Assembly (NCBI GenBank): GCA_964617625.1 | Contig: CAZTZL010000041.1 | Location: 1 to 25,780, forward strand | DNA length: 25,780 nt | Direction of reading: 5' to 3' | From: CAZTZL01 sp964617625 | Lineage (GTDB): Bacteria > Zhuqueibacterota > QNDG01 > DSAB01 | Part shown: positions 15,441-23,049 of the stretch, piece by piece | Layout: every line of letters begins with the position of its first letter | Numbering within the stretch: the stretch's first letter is position 1 | The notes under the pieces: model-generated | The model's database searches: none | Told to the model about the DNA's origin: nothing | What the model saw: the letters and a program-made list of their open reading frames with translations, nothing else | Made by a program: the position numbers and the translations under genes

Positions 15441-16136
15441 CTATCTCCGCCTGCCGGTGAGTCTCAGAAAAAACAGAAACAGATTGATAAAATCCAAATA
15501 GAGCCTGAGGGCGCCGATAACCGATGCTTTACGTTCGATTTCTTCATCTCCAAAGTCTGCAAATGCCATTTTCTTTAATTTTTGTGTATCGTATGCAGTC
15601 AGTCCCACGAAAATAAAAATACCGCCATACGTTATCACCCAGTACAAAGCCTGGTTGTGCATAAATAGATTCACAACTGAAGATAGAATAATTCCGATCA
15701 ATCCCATAAATAAAAAGCTGCCCCACGATGTCAAATCCTTTTTCGTTGAGTAGCCGTACAGGCTCATCGCCCCGAAAGTTGCAGCAGTAATGAAAAATGT
15801 TGATGCAATAGAAGATTGTGTGTAAACCAGAAAGATAATGGAAAGAGTAACTCCGTTCAGTACTGCGTAAACGAAAAACATCAGTGTTGCTGTTGAGGCA
15901 CTTATTCGATTAACAGCTGCACTCAAAGCAAACACAAGTGCCAATTCACCAATAATCAAGCCAAAGAAAATTGCTCCGTTTCCATAAATTTGGGAAGACA
16001 AAGTCTGATTGGAGGCCACCATATATGAGACGATCGCAGTGACAGCCAGGCCAAATGCCATCCAATTATAGACATGTATTAGAAATGCGTTCTGGATGCC
16101 GACTCTTTCATGAGTGTATGCTATTGACGAATTCAT
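15441..16136 (-). CDS. Bax inhibitor-1/YccA family membrane protein
   Basis: Seven-helix inner-membrane protein of the TMBIM (YbhL/YccA/BsYetJ) superfamily; family members conduct calcium in a pH-sensitive way (BsYetJ) or modulate FtsH (YccA). The 231-aa length, the hydrophobic segments and the C-terminal G-L-T-A-Y-D-T-Q-K-L and L-R-L-Y-L-D-F-I-N-L-F-L-F-F-L-R-L stretches are diagnostic; the two Asp of the second and third cytoplasmic ends (in A-Y-D-T and L-Y-L-D-F) correspond to the conserved pH-sensing pair. AGGAG eight bases upstream supports ATG 16136. It heads a - strand series with the DUF202-like gene. Confidence 0.9.
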   Translation of the reverse strand: MNSSIAYTHERVGIQNAFLIHVYNWMAFGLAVTAIVSYMVASNQTLSSQIYGNGAIFFGLIIGELALVFALSAAVNRISASTATLMFFVYAVLNGVTLSIIFLVYTQSSIASTFFITAATFGAMSLYGYSTKKDLTSWGSFLFMGLIGIILSSVVNLFMHNQALYWVITYGGIFIFVGLTAYDTQKLKKMAFADFGDEEIERKASVIGALRLYLDFINLFLFFLRLTGRRR

Positions 16137-16199
16137 TGTATTTCTCCTATATTAAAGATTTCGAATCGGTTATTATAGAATGATTTTCACAATGCTGAA

Positions 16200-16335
16200 T
16201 TTTCCAATCCCTGAGGCATTATTATGGGTCTTCTCCGCTCGCCGAATGAAAATTTCTGAACATTCGATTTTAGGACAACCTTCAAATATTGACAAAAGCG
16301 GACCGCTGACGCGGTCCACTGGATATTTATGTCAA
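16200..16335 (-). repeat. dispersed intergenic element, copy 1
   Basis: Shares two blocks with copy 3: on the - strand, TATCCAGTGGAC plus hairpin (near 16311-16333), and GACCCATAATAATGCCTCAG followed by GGATTGG (16204-16230). About 60 bp of unrelated sequence lies between the blocks here. The element contains the terminator of the CE15 gene. Confidence 0.45.
16294..16320 (-). terminator. intrinsic terminator of the CE15 esterase gene
   Basis: On the - strand, AGTGGACCGC-GTCA-GCGGTCCGCT forms a GC-rich stem of 10 bp (one G-U) with a 4-base loop, followed by TTTT. It begins 20 bp after the stop codon of the esterase gene. Good stem, loop and T run. Confidence 0.75.
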
Positions 16336-16339
16336 CTTG

Positions 16340-18700
16340 TTATTTCATTAAGATCATTTTTTTAGATTGAACAAAATCTCCGGATTGAATTCTGTAGAAA
16401 TAGACACCACCTGGTAAATTGTGCACATCGAAACTAATCTCATGATAACCTGCTTTAACCTCTTTATTGATTAATGTCTGGATCTCTCTGCCGAGAAGAT
16501 CGTAAAGTAGTATTTTTGTGAGTGCCGTTTTCGGCAAAGCAAATTTTATTTTTGTAGTCGGGTTGAATGGGTTAGGGTAGTTCTGACTTATTGAGTACTC
16601 TATTGGTACTTCTTTTTTTTTCTGAACATCTGTCAGAGTTAAGGAAACCTCGTCGCAGTAGAATGATTCAAAAGAATCTTTATACGCTTTTATCCTGTAT
16701 GTATAGGTGTGCCCATCTTGCACAGTCGTATCGGCATATGTTTCCACACTCCCTAACAACGAATCGATTACTGCAAAAGAGGTATCCGGACTCATCTTGC
16801 GTTCGATCACATATCCATCTTCAACGTCAGAGTGGTCTACCCAGGTAAGAGTGATTTCGTTTGTTCCACTTTTCTTTAATTTAAGAGTCGTTGGTGCCAC
16901 AATAATCGTAAAATTCCACACATCACTCCAGGGGCCGGGGCCTCCAATGTTTGTTGCTGCAACCCTCCAATAGTATGTTTGTCCTTCGATGGTCCCATTT
17001 ATCTGTTTGGCGGTATCCGATGTTGAAACGGAGAATAATAATGTCGTGAAGCTTGGTCCGTCAGATAACTGGATTGAGTATTCGTCAGCGTTTAATGCTT
17101 TTCTCCATGTCAACTTAATACGGTCTGCTGTTCTTGCAAATCGTGTAACAGAAACCAGTTCTGTCTTGGACGGTAAGGTGATATATGTAGCAAAGTTTCG
17201 CAATTCGCTCCAGGGACCTAAAGAACCCTCACTGTTTTTTACCTGAACGCGCCAATAGTATTTTTTAGCGAATGATAAGTCGGTGACTGTTCTTGTTGTG
17301 TCGGTTATCGAATCACTGATAACAGTCGTTTGAAATGTCGGGGTTGTTGATATTTGGAAATAATAGGTTTCAGCATTTTCCACCTGATTCCATATAAAGG
17401 TAATAGCACTATCCAGTTGTGTTTGCTGATTGGCAGGATAGACTAAAGATGCTCTTCCTAAAAAGGATGAATCATTAGAAAGTATCGGCCTGCTCCAATT
17501 AATCCAGGGGGAAAGGTCGGTATTATAAGGACTGGTCGAAACGTCCGTATCCGCGTTGTTGTTTCCAAGGAGAAATTTTTCAACAAACGCTTCAATTTCC
17601 TGTATCTGGTTCTCCGGGACTGCGCAGTGCCCATGTCCACCGATGATGCTGTAACCGAACCTGTCGGGAATACCAAGTGCAGTATAGACTTCTTTCGCGG
17701 CTTTACTGCTCACATAACCTGATTCATCTGCCAGCCATTCGTAATCGGGATTACCGGTCACCAACAAGGCTCGGGGTGCCACCATGGCCATCAACTCGTG
17801 GTGATCGTGTGGGAGTTTCGAAACCGCGTTGGCAAACTGGAACATGTCATCCTTAAACCATGAATGATCCGTTTTGCCCAGAGTTTCCACATTTCCAAGA
17901 GTTTCCGAAACACGCCAGGCGGGATAGCCTCCCCCACCCGATTCCTGGGGGATTGTGAGTGCGATACGCTCGTCGAACGCTCCTGCAAAGAGTGCCAGTT
18001 TACCGGCATAGGAGCAACCGGTTACAGCCAGGTGCTTTAAGTCTATGGGGAGAATATCCTGGACCAGCTCCAGCCCGTCGATTATTCTACTGACTCCCCA
18101 AGCCCATACACTGTATTGTCCTGTATTCGTAGTATTCAGATTAGGGTAAAGCTGATAGTAAGGGTCCGTATTTTGCGGGTTGCCATATGTCGACACCTGA
18201 TTATGGCTGTATGCGATGGTTGCAATATTGCGACTGGTAAAGATGTCGGGAGGAAGACTACCTGTACCACCAAAGCCAACACCAATTACTGCAGGGAAAG
18301 GGCCGGTACCTGCCGGAAGGACAACAGGCGAAGTCAGCGTGAGTGTTTGTCCATTTTTGGTCACATTCACTGTGAGTGTTCCATCAGAGTAGCTGGCTGT
18401 GATGCTGTCCGGGCGGACCGGTTTTTCCCCGATCTCGTAATGCTCGATCTGAGCTTTAATCTCTGCACGCCGGTACCGCCAGTCTGATAAATTCTCAATG
18501 CGGCCTCTGCCATCGGACCACTCAAATGGATCGGGTAATGGTTCGACGGTTGGAAGCTCATCGATTGTAGGCATATAAGGTGCCGGCCAGTCCGCGCCTG
18601 TGTTCTCAACATCATAGACAAGGGGCATTTCCTGAGCAAATAAACCGGTGAACATGAATAGATTCAATAGAATCGTTAAAAGAATGATTACTACTTTCAT
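16340..18700 (-). CDS. secreted CE15-type glucuronoyl esterase with FN3 modules and T9SS sorting domain
   Basis: Likely cleaves the ester between 4-O-methyl-glucuronic acid of xylan and lignin alcohols. After a signal peptide (hydrophobic to about residue 20, L-F-A-Q) the alpha/beta-hydrolase domain spans about 25-385. The CE15 signature G228-C-S230-Y-A-G-K234 holds the nucleophile; E253 lies 23 residues later, as in characterised CE15 enzymes, and the catalytic His is 356 or 358 in G-G-H-G-H-C. Three FN3-like modules follow (about 403-505, 510-600, 605-695; each with W-x-W or Y-Y-W-R-V strands), then a T9SS domain (Q-N-Y-P-N-P-F-N-P-T to V-Q-S-K-K-M). I choose ATG 18700, five bases after GGAGG (18706-18710); a GTG one codon earlier is too close. 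The enzyme should be exported to the surface or medium. CE15 assignment is strong; the substrate is inferred. Confidence 0.88.
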   Translation of the reverse strand: MKVVIILLTILLNLFMFTGLFAQEMPLVYDVENTGADWPAPYMPTIDELPTVEPLPDPFEWSDGRGRIENLSDWRYRRAEIKAQIEHYEIGEKPVRPDSITASYSDGTLTVNVTKNGQTLTLTSPVVLPAGTGPFPAVIGVGFGGTGSLPPDIFTSRNIATIAYSHNQVSTYGNPQNTDPYYQLYPNLNTTNTGQYSVWAWGVSRIIDGLELVQDILPIDLKHLAVTGCSYAGKLALFAGAFDERIALTIPQESGGGGYPAWRVSETLGNVETLGKTDHSWFKDDMFQFANAVSKLPHDHHELMAMVAPRALLVTGNPDYEWLADESGYVSSKAAKEVYTALGIPDRFGYSIIGGHGHCAVPENQIQEIEAFVEKFLLGNNNADTDVSTSPYNTDLSPWINWSRPILSNDSSFLGRASLVYPANQQTQLDSAITFIWNQVENAETYYFQISTTPTFQTTVISDSITDTTRTVTDLSFAKKYYWRVQVKNSEGSLGPWSELRNFATYITLPSKTELVSVTRFARTADRIKLTWRKALNADEYSIQLSDGPSFTTLLFSVSTSDTAKQINGTIEGQTYYWRVAATNIGGPGPWSDVWNFTIIVAPTTLKLKKSGTNEITLTWVDHSDVEDGYVIERKMSPDTSFAVIDSLLGSVETYADTTVQDGHTYTYRIKAYKDSFESFYCDEVSLTLTDVQKKKEVPIEYSISQNYPNPFNPTTKIKFALPKTALTKILLYDLLGREIQTLINKEVKAGYHEISFDVHNLPGGVYFYRIQSGDFVQSKKMILMK

Positions 18701-19184
18701 CACTGCCTCCTAAAGTTTAAATTGATTCTTATATACGATTGAATTTATAAAAATTTTTAATATATAAAAAATTTGTCCAATGAAACTGGTGCTTCCGTCC
18801 CGAAAGAAACAGCTAAAGCTGATTCAAGTCCGATCATATCACATCATCTCTATCCAGCATTCAACTCGGTATGCTGCTGTATTTCCAATCTTTAGATTTT
18901 ATTACAAATCCTTTCCGTACTGGACCGTTCGGTATACAAGATGTAATGACCGCTAAAATATACAATCAAAATGTCCGGATTTCAATGGAATAATTGTAAA
19001 ATTTGGATAGATTGGTTAGCGATTGGGTTCCTGTATTTTGGGAATATAATTTTTATGCCGGCTGAAAGACCGGACCTGTGAACCGGTTAATTTGGTCCAG
19101 ACGAGCTATCATACATTCAGGTTCCCGGATGAATTTATCAATTGCGGATGTTTGGCCCTGAGTTGTGGGCAGCTTCGTTTGACT
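18701..19184. other. 484-bp intergenic region upstream of the CE15 gene
   Basis: Holds the CE15 ribosome binding site and a very AT-rich stretch (18720-18775) suited to a promoter, but I could not fix -35/-10 boxes. Near 19056-19088 the tetramer CCGG occurs three times at 12-13 base spacing, giving weak alternative hairpins. No ORF, tRNA or repeat shared with the rest of the window was seen. Confidence 0.6.
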
Positions 19185-19349
19185 TCATTTCAAAGATGCC
19201 AATGCGATCGCAAACAATCCGATACCCAGAAGGATGATTAATGTGCTGTTATCAGTAGTTCCAAGAATACTCAATACGACAGTTGCCACACCCATTGCCA
19301 AAGCGATGCTTCGAGAAATAAGATTCGTGGTGGATTGTTTTTTTGCCAT
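19185..19349 (-). CDS. 54-aa two-helix membrane miniprotein
   Basis: A short ORF with a perfect Shine-Dalgarno (GGAGG at 19357-19361 inside AAAAAGGAGG, seven bases before the ATG). It encodes M-A-K-K-Q-S-T-T-N, then a hydrophobic helix (I-A-L-A-M-G-V-A-T-V-V-L-S-I-L-G), a T-T-D-N-S-T turn, a second helix (L-I-I-L-L-G-I-G-L-F-A-I-A-L-A) and S-L-K. The basic N terminus predicts both ends in the cytoplasm. It lies 122 bp downstream of the DUF362 gene on the same strand. Family not recognised. The clean ribosome site, hairpin-helix topology and lack of rare codons make it a credible gene despite its size. Confidence 0.65.
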   Translation of the reverse strand: MAKKQSTTNLISRSIALAMGVATVVLSILGTTDNSTLIILLGIGLFAIALASLK

Positions 19350-19471
19350 TGATCTGCCTCCTTTTTATTCCTGTTTTCAAGATTCGGTTTGTATGCGATT
19401 TGAACAGGATAATTATCTATATCATTTCTACAGCGCGGAGAATACAATCCTCCCGCTATTTTAAAGTTTGC

Positions 19472-20569
19472 CTAACTCGGATTTCTGTAGGTTTCGAAAA
19501 GGCGGCCCCATTCGGAATCCTTCAGCCATTTTTTATAGATCCATTTTTCCTTGAACGGCCAGTGCAGAACATCGTGATAGAAAAACGAATAGAAATTGCC
19601 CAGATAGAGCAGGGGCGGTTTCGTCAGAAGTCCCTGAAAACATTTTGTGGGGCCGAACCAGGTCACCCACCCGGCAAATTTATGAAAGCAGAAGCCTACG
19701 TCAAAGCCCCAGTTTTCCTTGATGAGTTCGGTGTCGCCCACGATCTCTATCTCTTCCGGCCTGGCGGTTCCCAGACCCATGTTGTGAGCCAGGTTCAGGT
19801 ATTTGATATTCATGGGATCGAATCCCATGATTTTTGCGGCTGCGGCATCCACTGCCACCTGATCCGCACTTGCCAGAAGGATGTCTTTTTTCACCGGTTT
19901 CATGACGCGCGGTCCCGGACCGTTTCCAGCTGTGGTGCCGTCCATGATGCAGAAGAGGCCGGGATGAATCTCTTTCTGAATGGAGAGAAGATCGACGAGG
20001 GTTTCATGAATGTGGGTGTGGGTCTGGTGCCGCTTGTGGTTCAAAAGGCCGCCGAATGCGTTTTTCATGGCGCCGGTCGTTGTTGTGTAAATGTGACATT
20101 TTACTGTCGGCAAGTGCACCATGTTTTTACCGATAAAATAGTCCGGAATCCGAATGTGGTTTTTATAGATTTGATCCAGAATCAACATTTTTGCTTTCGG
20201 GTGATAATGGATCCATTGCATGTCCTCTTTTTTAAAATTGAACAACACATTCACATTATATTTTTTGAAAATATCAGTATACAGATTGAGTTTCTCCCCT
20301 TTACAGGCTTTGGTCACCTCGGTTTTGTTCTGCACACAGGCAATGTCCTGAAGTCCGTGTTTTCTCAGCGCCTGAATTGTTCCCTCAAGCTGCCAGGGCG
20401 TGGTATTGGCCGACGGAAAGGGGTAATGCCAGCTGATATTGTCCTTGATAATAGTCGTATTGCCCGCTTGAAGATGTTTGGCTCCGTCCGCAAGTTCAAA
20501 AAGACGGATCGTATCTTCAAGCACTGTTTCCGGTTTTGTCTGTATTATTGCAACTTTTGTTTTAGTCAT
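19472..20569 (-). CDS. DUF362 domain-containing protein
   Basis: 365-aa cytoplasmic protein of the DUF362 family, whose members often neighbour ferredoxin or iron-sulfur functions but have no agreed reaction. The domain is recognisable from K-V-A-I-I-Q-T-K-P-E-T-V at the N terminus, I-K-D-N-I-S-W-H-Y-P-F-P, T-T-P-W-Q-L-E-G-T-I-Q-A-L, L-P-T-V-K-C-H and the A-S-A-D-Q-V-A-V-D-A-A-A-A-K-I-M-G-F-D-P motif in the C-terminal half. No CxxCxxCxxxC ferredoxin cluster is present, so this is the stand-alone form. GGAG lies seven bases before ATG 20569. It is divergent from a radical SAM gene, with a 447-bp region rich in repeats between them. The opposite strand also has a long open frame here, which is a shadow. 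Confidence 0.85.
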   Translation of the reverse strand: MTKTKVAIIQTKPETVLEDTIRLFELADGAKHLQAGNTTIIKDNISWHYPFPSANTTPWQLEGTIQALRKHGLQDIACVQNKTEVTKACKGEKLNLYTDIFKKYNVNVLFNFKKEDMQWIHYHPKAKMLILDQIYKNHIRIPDYFIGKNMVHLPTVKCHIYTTTTGAMKNAFGGLLNHKRHQTHTHIHETLVDLLSIQKEIHPGLFCIMDGTTAGNGPGPRVMKPVKKDILLASADQVAVDAAAAKIMGFDPMNIKYLNLAHNMGLGTARPEEIEIVGDTELIKENWGFDVGFCFHKFAGWVTWFGPTKCFQGLLTKPPLLYLGNFYSFFYHDVLHWPFKEKWIYKKWLKDSEWGRLFETYRNPS

Positions 20570-20627
20570 TCAATTCTCCGGATATTTTTATTGTAAGATA
20601 CTCGGTATGAACGGATCTAATTTATAA

Positions 20628-20662
20628 ATCAAAGATCAAAGTTCAAAAGAAAAAATGAAAAA
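20628..20662. repeat. short 7-bp tandem repeat tract
   Basis: ATCAAAG, ATCAAAG, TTCAAAA, GAAAAAA, TGAAAAA: five successive 7-base units, the first two identical. Same period as the tract next to the assembly gap but a different wording. Confidence 0.55.
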
Positions 20663-20695
20663 GTTATTTTGATTTGTAAGGTATTTGAGTAACTG

Positions 20696-20835
20696 AACTT
20701 TGGCAAATTTCTTAAAACATGTCATTCTGATCCCGAAGTTTCGGGAGAAGAATCTTCCTTTCCCCAACCCCGGATGCTTCGACAGACTCAGCAAGATACC
20801 CCCCCAAACTAACGATATAAAAATTTGCCAAAGTT
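20696..20835. mobile_element. MITE-like 140-bp element with perfect 15-bp terminal inverted repeats
   Basis: AACTTTGGCAAATTT (20696-20710) and AAATTTGCCAAAGTT (20821-20835) are perfect inverted repeats. Inside lies GTCATTCTGATCCCGAAG with the hairpin arms TCCCGAA/TTCGGGA, then AAGAATCTT and GGATGCTTCGACAGACTCAG, wording that recurs as a dispersed noncoding repeat in many FCB-group genomes. ACTG directly abuts the left end and lies one base outside the right end, a possible target duplication. There is no ORF or transposase, so the element would be non-autonomous. Confidence 0.6.
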
Positions 20836-21016
20836 TACTGAGTAAAATGAAATGAAAGACAATTATACATGAGTACTGAATTTCCATTTTTCGGACTTTG
20901 AAAACAGATGAAATATCGATAAATTACATTAAGGTTGTGGAACACGGCCAGAATGGCTTTGGGTTGTGATTCCTATTCCGTAAGATGTAATTATTGTCAT
21001 TTTAAAGAGAGAAATA

Positions 21017-22546
21017 ATGTCCCGACTCATCCTCATACATCCTCCTGTCACCAAACCCGGCCAGCCGCCCACGGGCATACCCAGATTAAAATATGTACTC
21101 AAAAAACATGGCATATCCTCTACATCCATCGATGCCAATCTGGAGGGGCTGCTTTATCTGTTAGATCAAACCACCGACCTGCCCAAACGTGCCTCAGCTG
21201 CGCCAGCGGAGAACTTGGAATATCTCCGGAACGGAACCGCTTTTACTTCGATCAATCGATACACCAAATCTATCCGTGAAATCAACCGGATTCTTTCCAG
21301 CGCGGAAAAAGCGCATGGATGGCACATATCCCTTTCGGATATCAAACATCCGTTATTCTCTCCCGTTCGAAGTCAGGATTTGATAAATCAGAGCATCCAT
21401 CCGGAAATCAATCCGTTCTACATCTATTACCGGGATCAATTAATTCCCAAAATCGCTGAATCCAATCCCGAAGTGATTGGTCTCTCCATTGTTTATCTCT
21501 CTCAGGCACTTTGTGCATTCGCCCTGGCCGGTATGCTGCGTCAATCTTTCCCTGATAAAAAGATCATACTGGGTGGTGGACTTATCTCGTCATGGATGAG
21601 CAATCCGAATTGGGACAATCCATTTGAGGAACTGGGTGTCGATTGTGTCAGAGGGCCTGGCGAGAATGTCCTGCTTAATCTATTCAACAAAACGATGAAA
21701 CCGGATTTGTCCGGCGTTTCTGATTTCTCTGATTTCCCTGTGGATCAATATCTTTCCCCCGGATTCGTCCTGCCTTATTCAACCAGCTCGGGATGTTACT
21801 GGAAAAAATGCCAGTTCTGCCCGGAAACCCATGAGGATCAGCCGTTCAGGTCTATTCCTGCTGAACAGGTCGGAAAAGATTTACTGGCAAGCATTCATCG
21901 GACAAATCCTGCACTGATCCATCTGATTGACAATGCCATTCCTCCGGCCGCGCTGCGTTATTTTGCGGATCATCCATTCGGCGTGCCCTGGTACGGCCAT
22001 GTTCGATTTGAGAAAGATTTGGAAGACCCTGATTTCTGCTGTGCCCTGCATACATCCGGGTGCCGCATGCTCCAACTCGGGTTTGAGTCAGGCAGCCAGC
22101 ATGTGCTGGATCAGATGAACAAAGGTTTGATTCTCGAAAACGCGACAAAAATATTGAAAAACCTGACCCGTGCCGGAATCGGCACGTATGTGTATTTCCT
22201 GTTCGGCACGCCATACGAAACGCTGAAGGAAGCGCGGGAGACAATCGAAACTATTTTAAAACATCGTGATTTCATACAATGGATCAGCCCGGCGATCTTC
22301 AATCTTTCACGCTTTAGTCCTGAAGCCGAAATGCTCAAAACCCGGATGTTTTACAAAGGAGACCTTTCATTATATTTGGATTTTGAACATCCGAAAGGAT
22401 GGCACCGGAAAGAAGTCCGCGATTTTTTCGGGAAGGAATTCAAAACGCATCCGGAAATAAAAAAGATTCTCCGCCGGACCCCGCCCGTTTTTACTTCGAA
22501 TCACGCTCCGTTTTTCGAAAATGATTGGCAGGAAAAGAAACGATAA
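21017..22546 (+). CDS. radical SAM protein with N-terminal B12-binding-type domain
   Basis: 509-aa protein of the cobalamin-binding radical SAM class. The N-terminal part (about 1-200) looks like a B12-binding domain (L-I-L-I-H-P-P-V, L-K-Y-V-L-K-K-H-G, then P-E-V-I-G-L-S-I-V and K-K-I-I-L-G-G-G-L). The [4Fe-4S]/SAM motif is C260-x4-C265-x2-C268 in S-S-G-C-Y-W-K-K-C-Q-F-C, one residue longer than the classic C-x3-C-x2-C but known in some COG1032-type proteins. Further on are Q-L-G-F-E-S-G-S and G-I-G-T-Y-V-Y-F-L-F-G-T-P-Y-E-T, typical of the barrel. Function is unknown: B12 radical SAM enzymes act as methyltransferases, ring-forming enzymes or thioether-forming enzymes. It is divergent from DUF362, with AAAGAGAG before the ATG, and has no obvious peptide substrate beside it. 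Confidence 0.85.
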   Translation: MSRLILIHPPVTKPGQPPTGIPRLKYVLKKHGISSTSIDANLEGLLYLLDQTTDLPKRASAAPAENLEYLRNGTAFTSINRYTKSIREINRILSSAEKAHGWHISLSDIKHPLFSPVRSQDLINQSIHPEINPFYIYYRDQLIPKIAESNPEVIGLSIVYLSQALCAFALAGMLRQSFPDKKIILGGGLISSWMSNPNWDNPFEELGVDCVRGPGENVLLNLFNKTMKPDLSGVSDFSDFPVDQYLSPGFVLPYSTSSGCYWKKCQFCPETHEDQPFRSIPAEQVGKDLLASIHRTNPALIHLIDNAIPPAALRYFADHPFGVPWYGHVRFEKDLEDPDFCCALHTSGCRMLQLGFESGSQHVLDQMNKGLILENATKILKNLTRAGIGTYVYFLFGTPYETLKEARETIETILKHRDFIQWISPAIFNLSRFSPEAEMLKTRMFYKGDLSLYLDFEHPKGWHRKEVRDFFGKEFKTHPEIKKILRRTPPVFTSNHAPFFENDWQEKKR

Positions 22547-22682
22547 TAGGAAGGTTATGTTTCGTTAATTGTTCTATCATCAGATCTTTTGCACCGATCT
22601 GTACGGCTGCAAGCGCATGTTGGGTGGCTTTTTTTATAATCTTTCTTTTGTAGATTATTCCTTCAATGATTTTTTTATACAA
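22491..22682 (-). CDS. possible 63-aa protein overlapping its neighbours
   Basis: Reads as a natural protein: K-K-A-T-Q-H-A-L-A-A-V-Q-I-G-A-K-D-L, I-E-Q-L-T-K-H-N-L-P-I-I-V-S-F-P, an amphipathic helix followed by a short strand, loosely reminiscent of small antitoxin-like proteins. Best start is TTG 22682, which overlaps the stop of the 124-aa membrane gene (translational coupling); an ATG at 22730 would give 79 aa, mostly inside that gene. The 3' end overlaps the convergent radical SAM gene by 56 bp. No Shine-Dalgarno is visible. It could be a real coupled gene, a decayed gene that lost its start, or chance. Confidence 0.35.
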   Translation of the reverse strand: MYKKIIEGIIYKRKIIKKATQHALAAVQIGAKDLMIEQLTKHNLPIIVSFPANHFRKTERDSK

Positions 22683-23049
22683 CCAATGGAATAATATATA
22701 GCGCTCCAGTAAATAAACATGCAAATACAATTATGTATGTTTCTTTTTCATGGATACCGAAGAATATTGGTTGTTCTATTGCTCGTATTATCCAAAAACC
22801 AGCTATTACGAGTAAAATTATTTTCCCTAATATGGATGAATTAAGCGCATTACCTTGAAATATAGAAAGGTATGCAAATACTGATAGAAAGAATATCACT
22901 GTAATATTTAATATATATACAATTGCTCTGTTTTCATTTGATATTGAACTTAGGCTCTTTTTCCAATCAAATATTTTCCAAAATGAAAGGTGAAATGCAG
23001 CAAATGCAATACTAATAATTCCCCCAATAACTAAAATGATTTCTTTCAT
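22675..23049 (-). CDS. 124-aa four-helix membrane protein, uncharacterised
   Basis: Four predicted membrane helices (about 4-24, 43-63, 73-92 and 103-122) joined by short loops, with the conserved-looking polar spots H20-L-S-F-W in helix 1 and R-A-I-E-Q-P-I-F-F-G after helix 3. The pattern resembles small inner-membrane proteins of unknown function. The start is secure: AAGGAGGAG lies about eight bases before ATG 23049. The codons are more AT-rich than in neighbouring genes, hinting at transfer. Its leader region contains several inverted repeats, and a possible small ORF overlaps its stop. Family not recognised. Confidence 0.7.
   Translation of the reverse strand: MKEIILVIGGIISIAFAAFHLSFWKIFDWKKSLSSISNENRAIVYILNITVIFFLSVFAYLSIFQGNALNSSILGKIILLVIAGFWIIRAIEQPIFFGIHEKETYIIVFACLFTGALYIIPLVV

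Larger units (their letters stand above)
20570..21016. other. 447-bp divergent intergenic region with repeats
   Basis: Between the DUF362 (-) and radical SAM (+) genes. It contains a 7-bp repeat tract (20628-20662) and a 140-bp MITE-like element (20696-20835). The rest (20836-21016) is AT-rich, ends in AAAGAGAG as ribosome site for the radical SAM gene, and shows no convincing promoter boxes or further ORF. Confidence 0.7.

Noticed and set aside
18990..19100. tRNA-like pieces (TTGGTTAG, GGGTTCCTG) and repeated CCGG
   Set aside because: No acceptor stem pairing or T-arm consensus, and the CCGG pairs give only 4-bp stems.
19343..20596. Long + strand open frame (417 codons) opposite DUF362
   Set aside because: It is antisense to a clear DUF362 protein with a ribosome site; its translation is rich in H, F and C without domain pattern, as in shadow frames.
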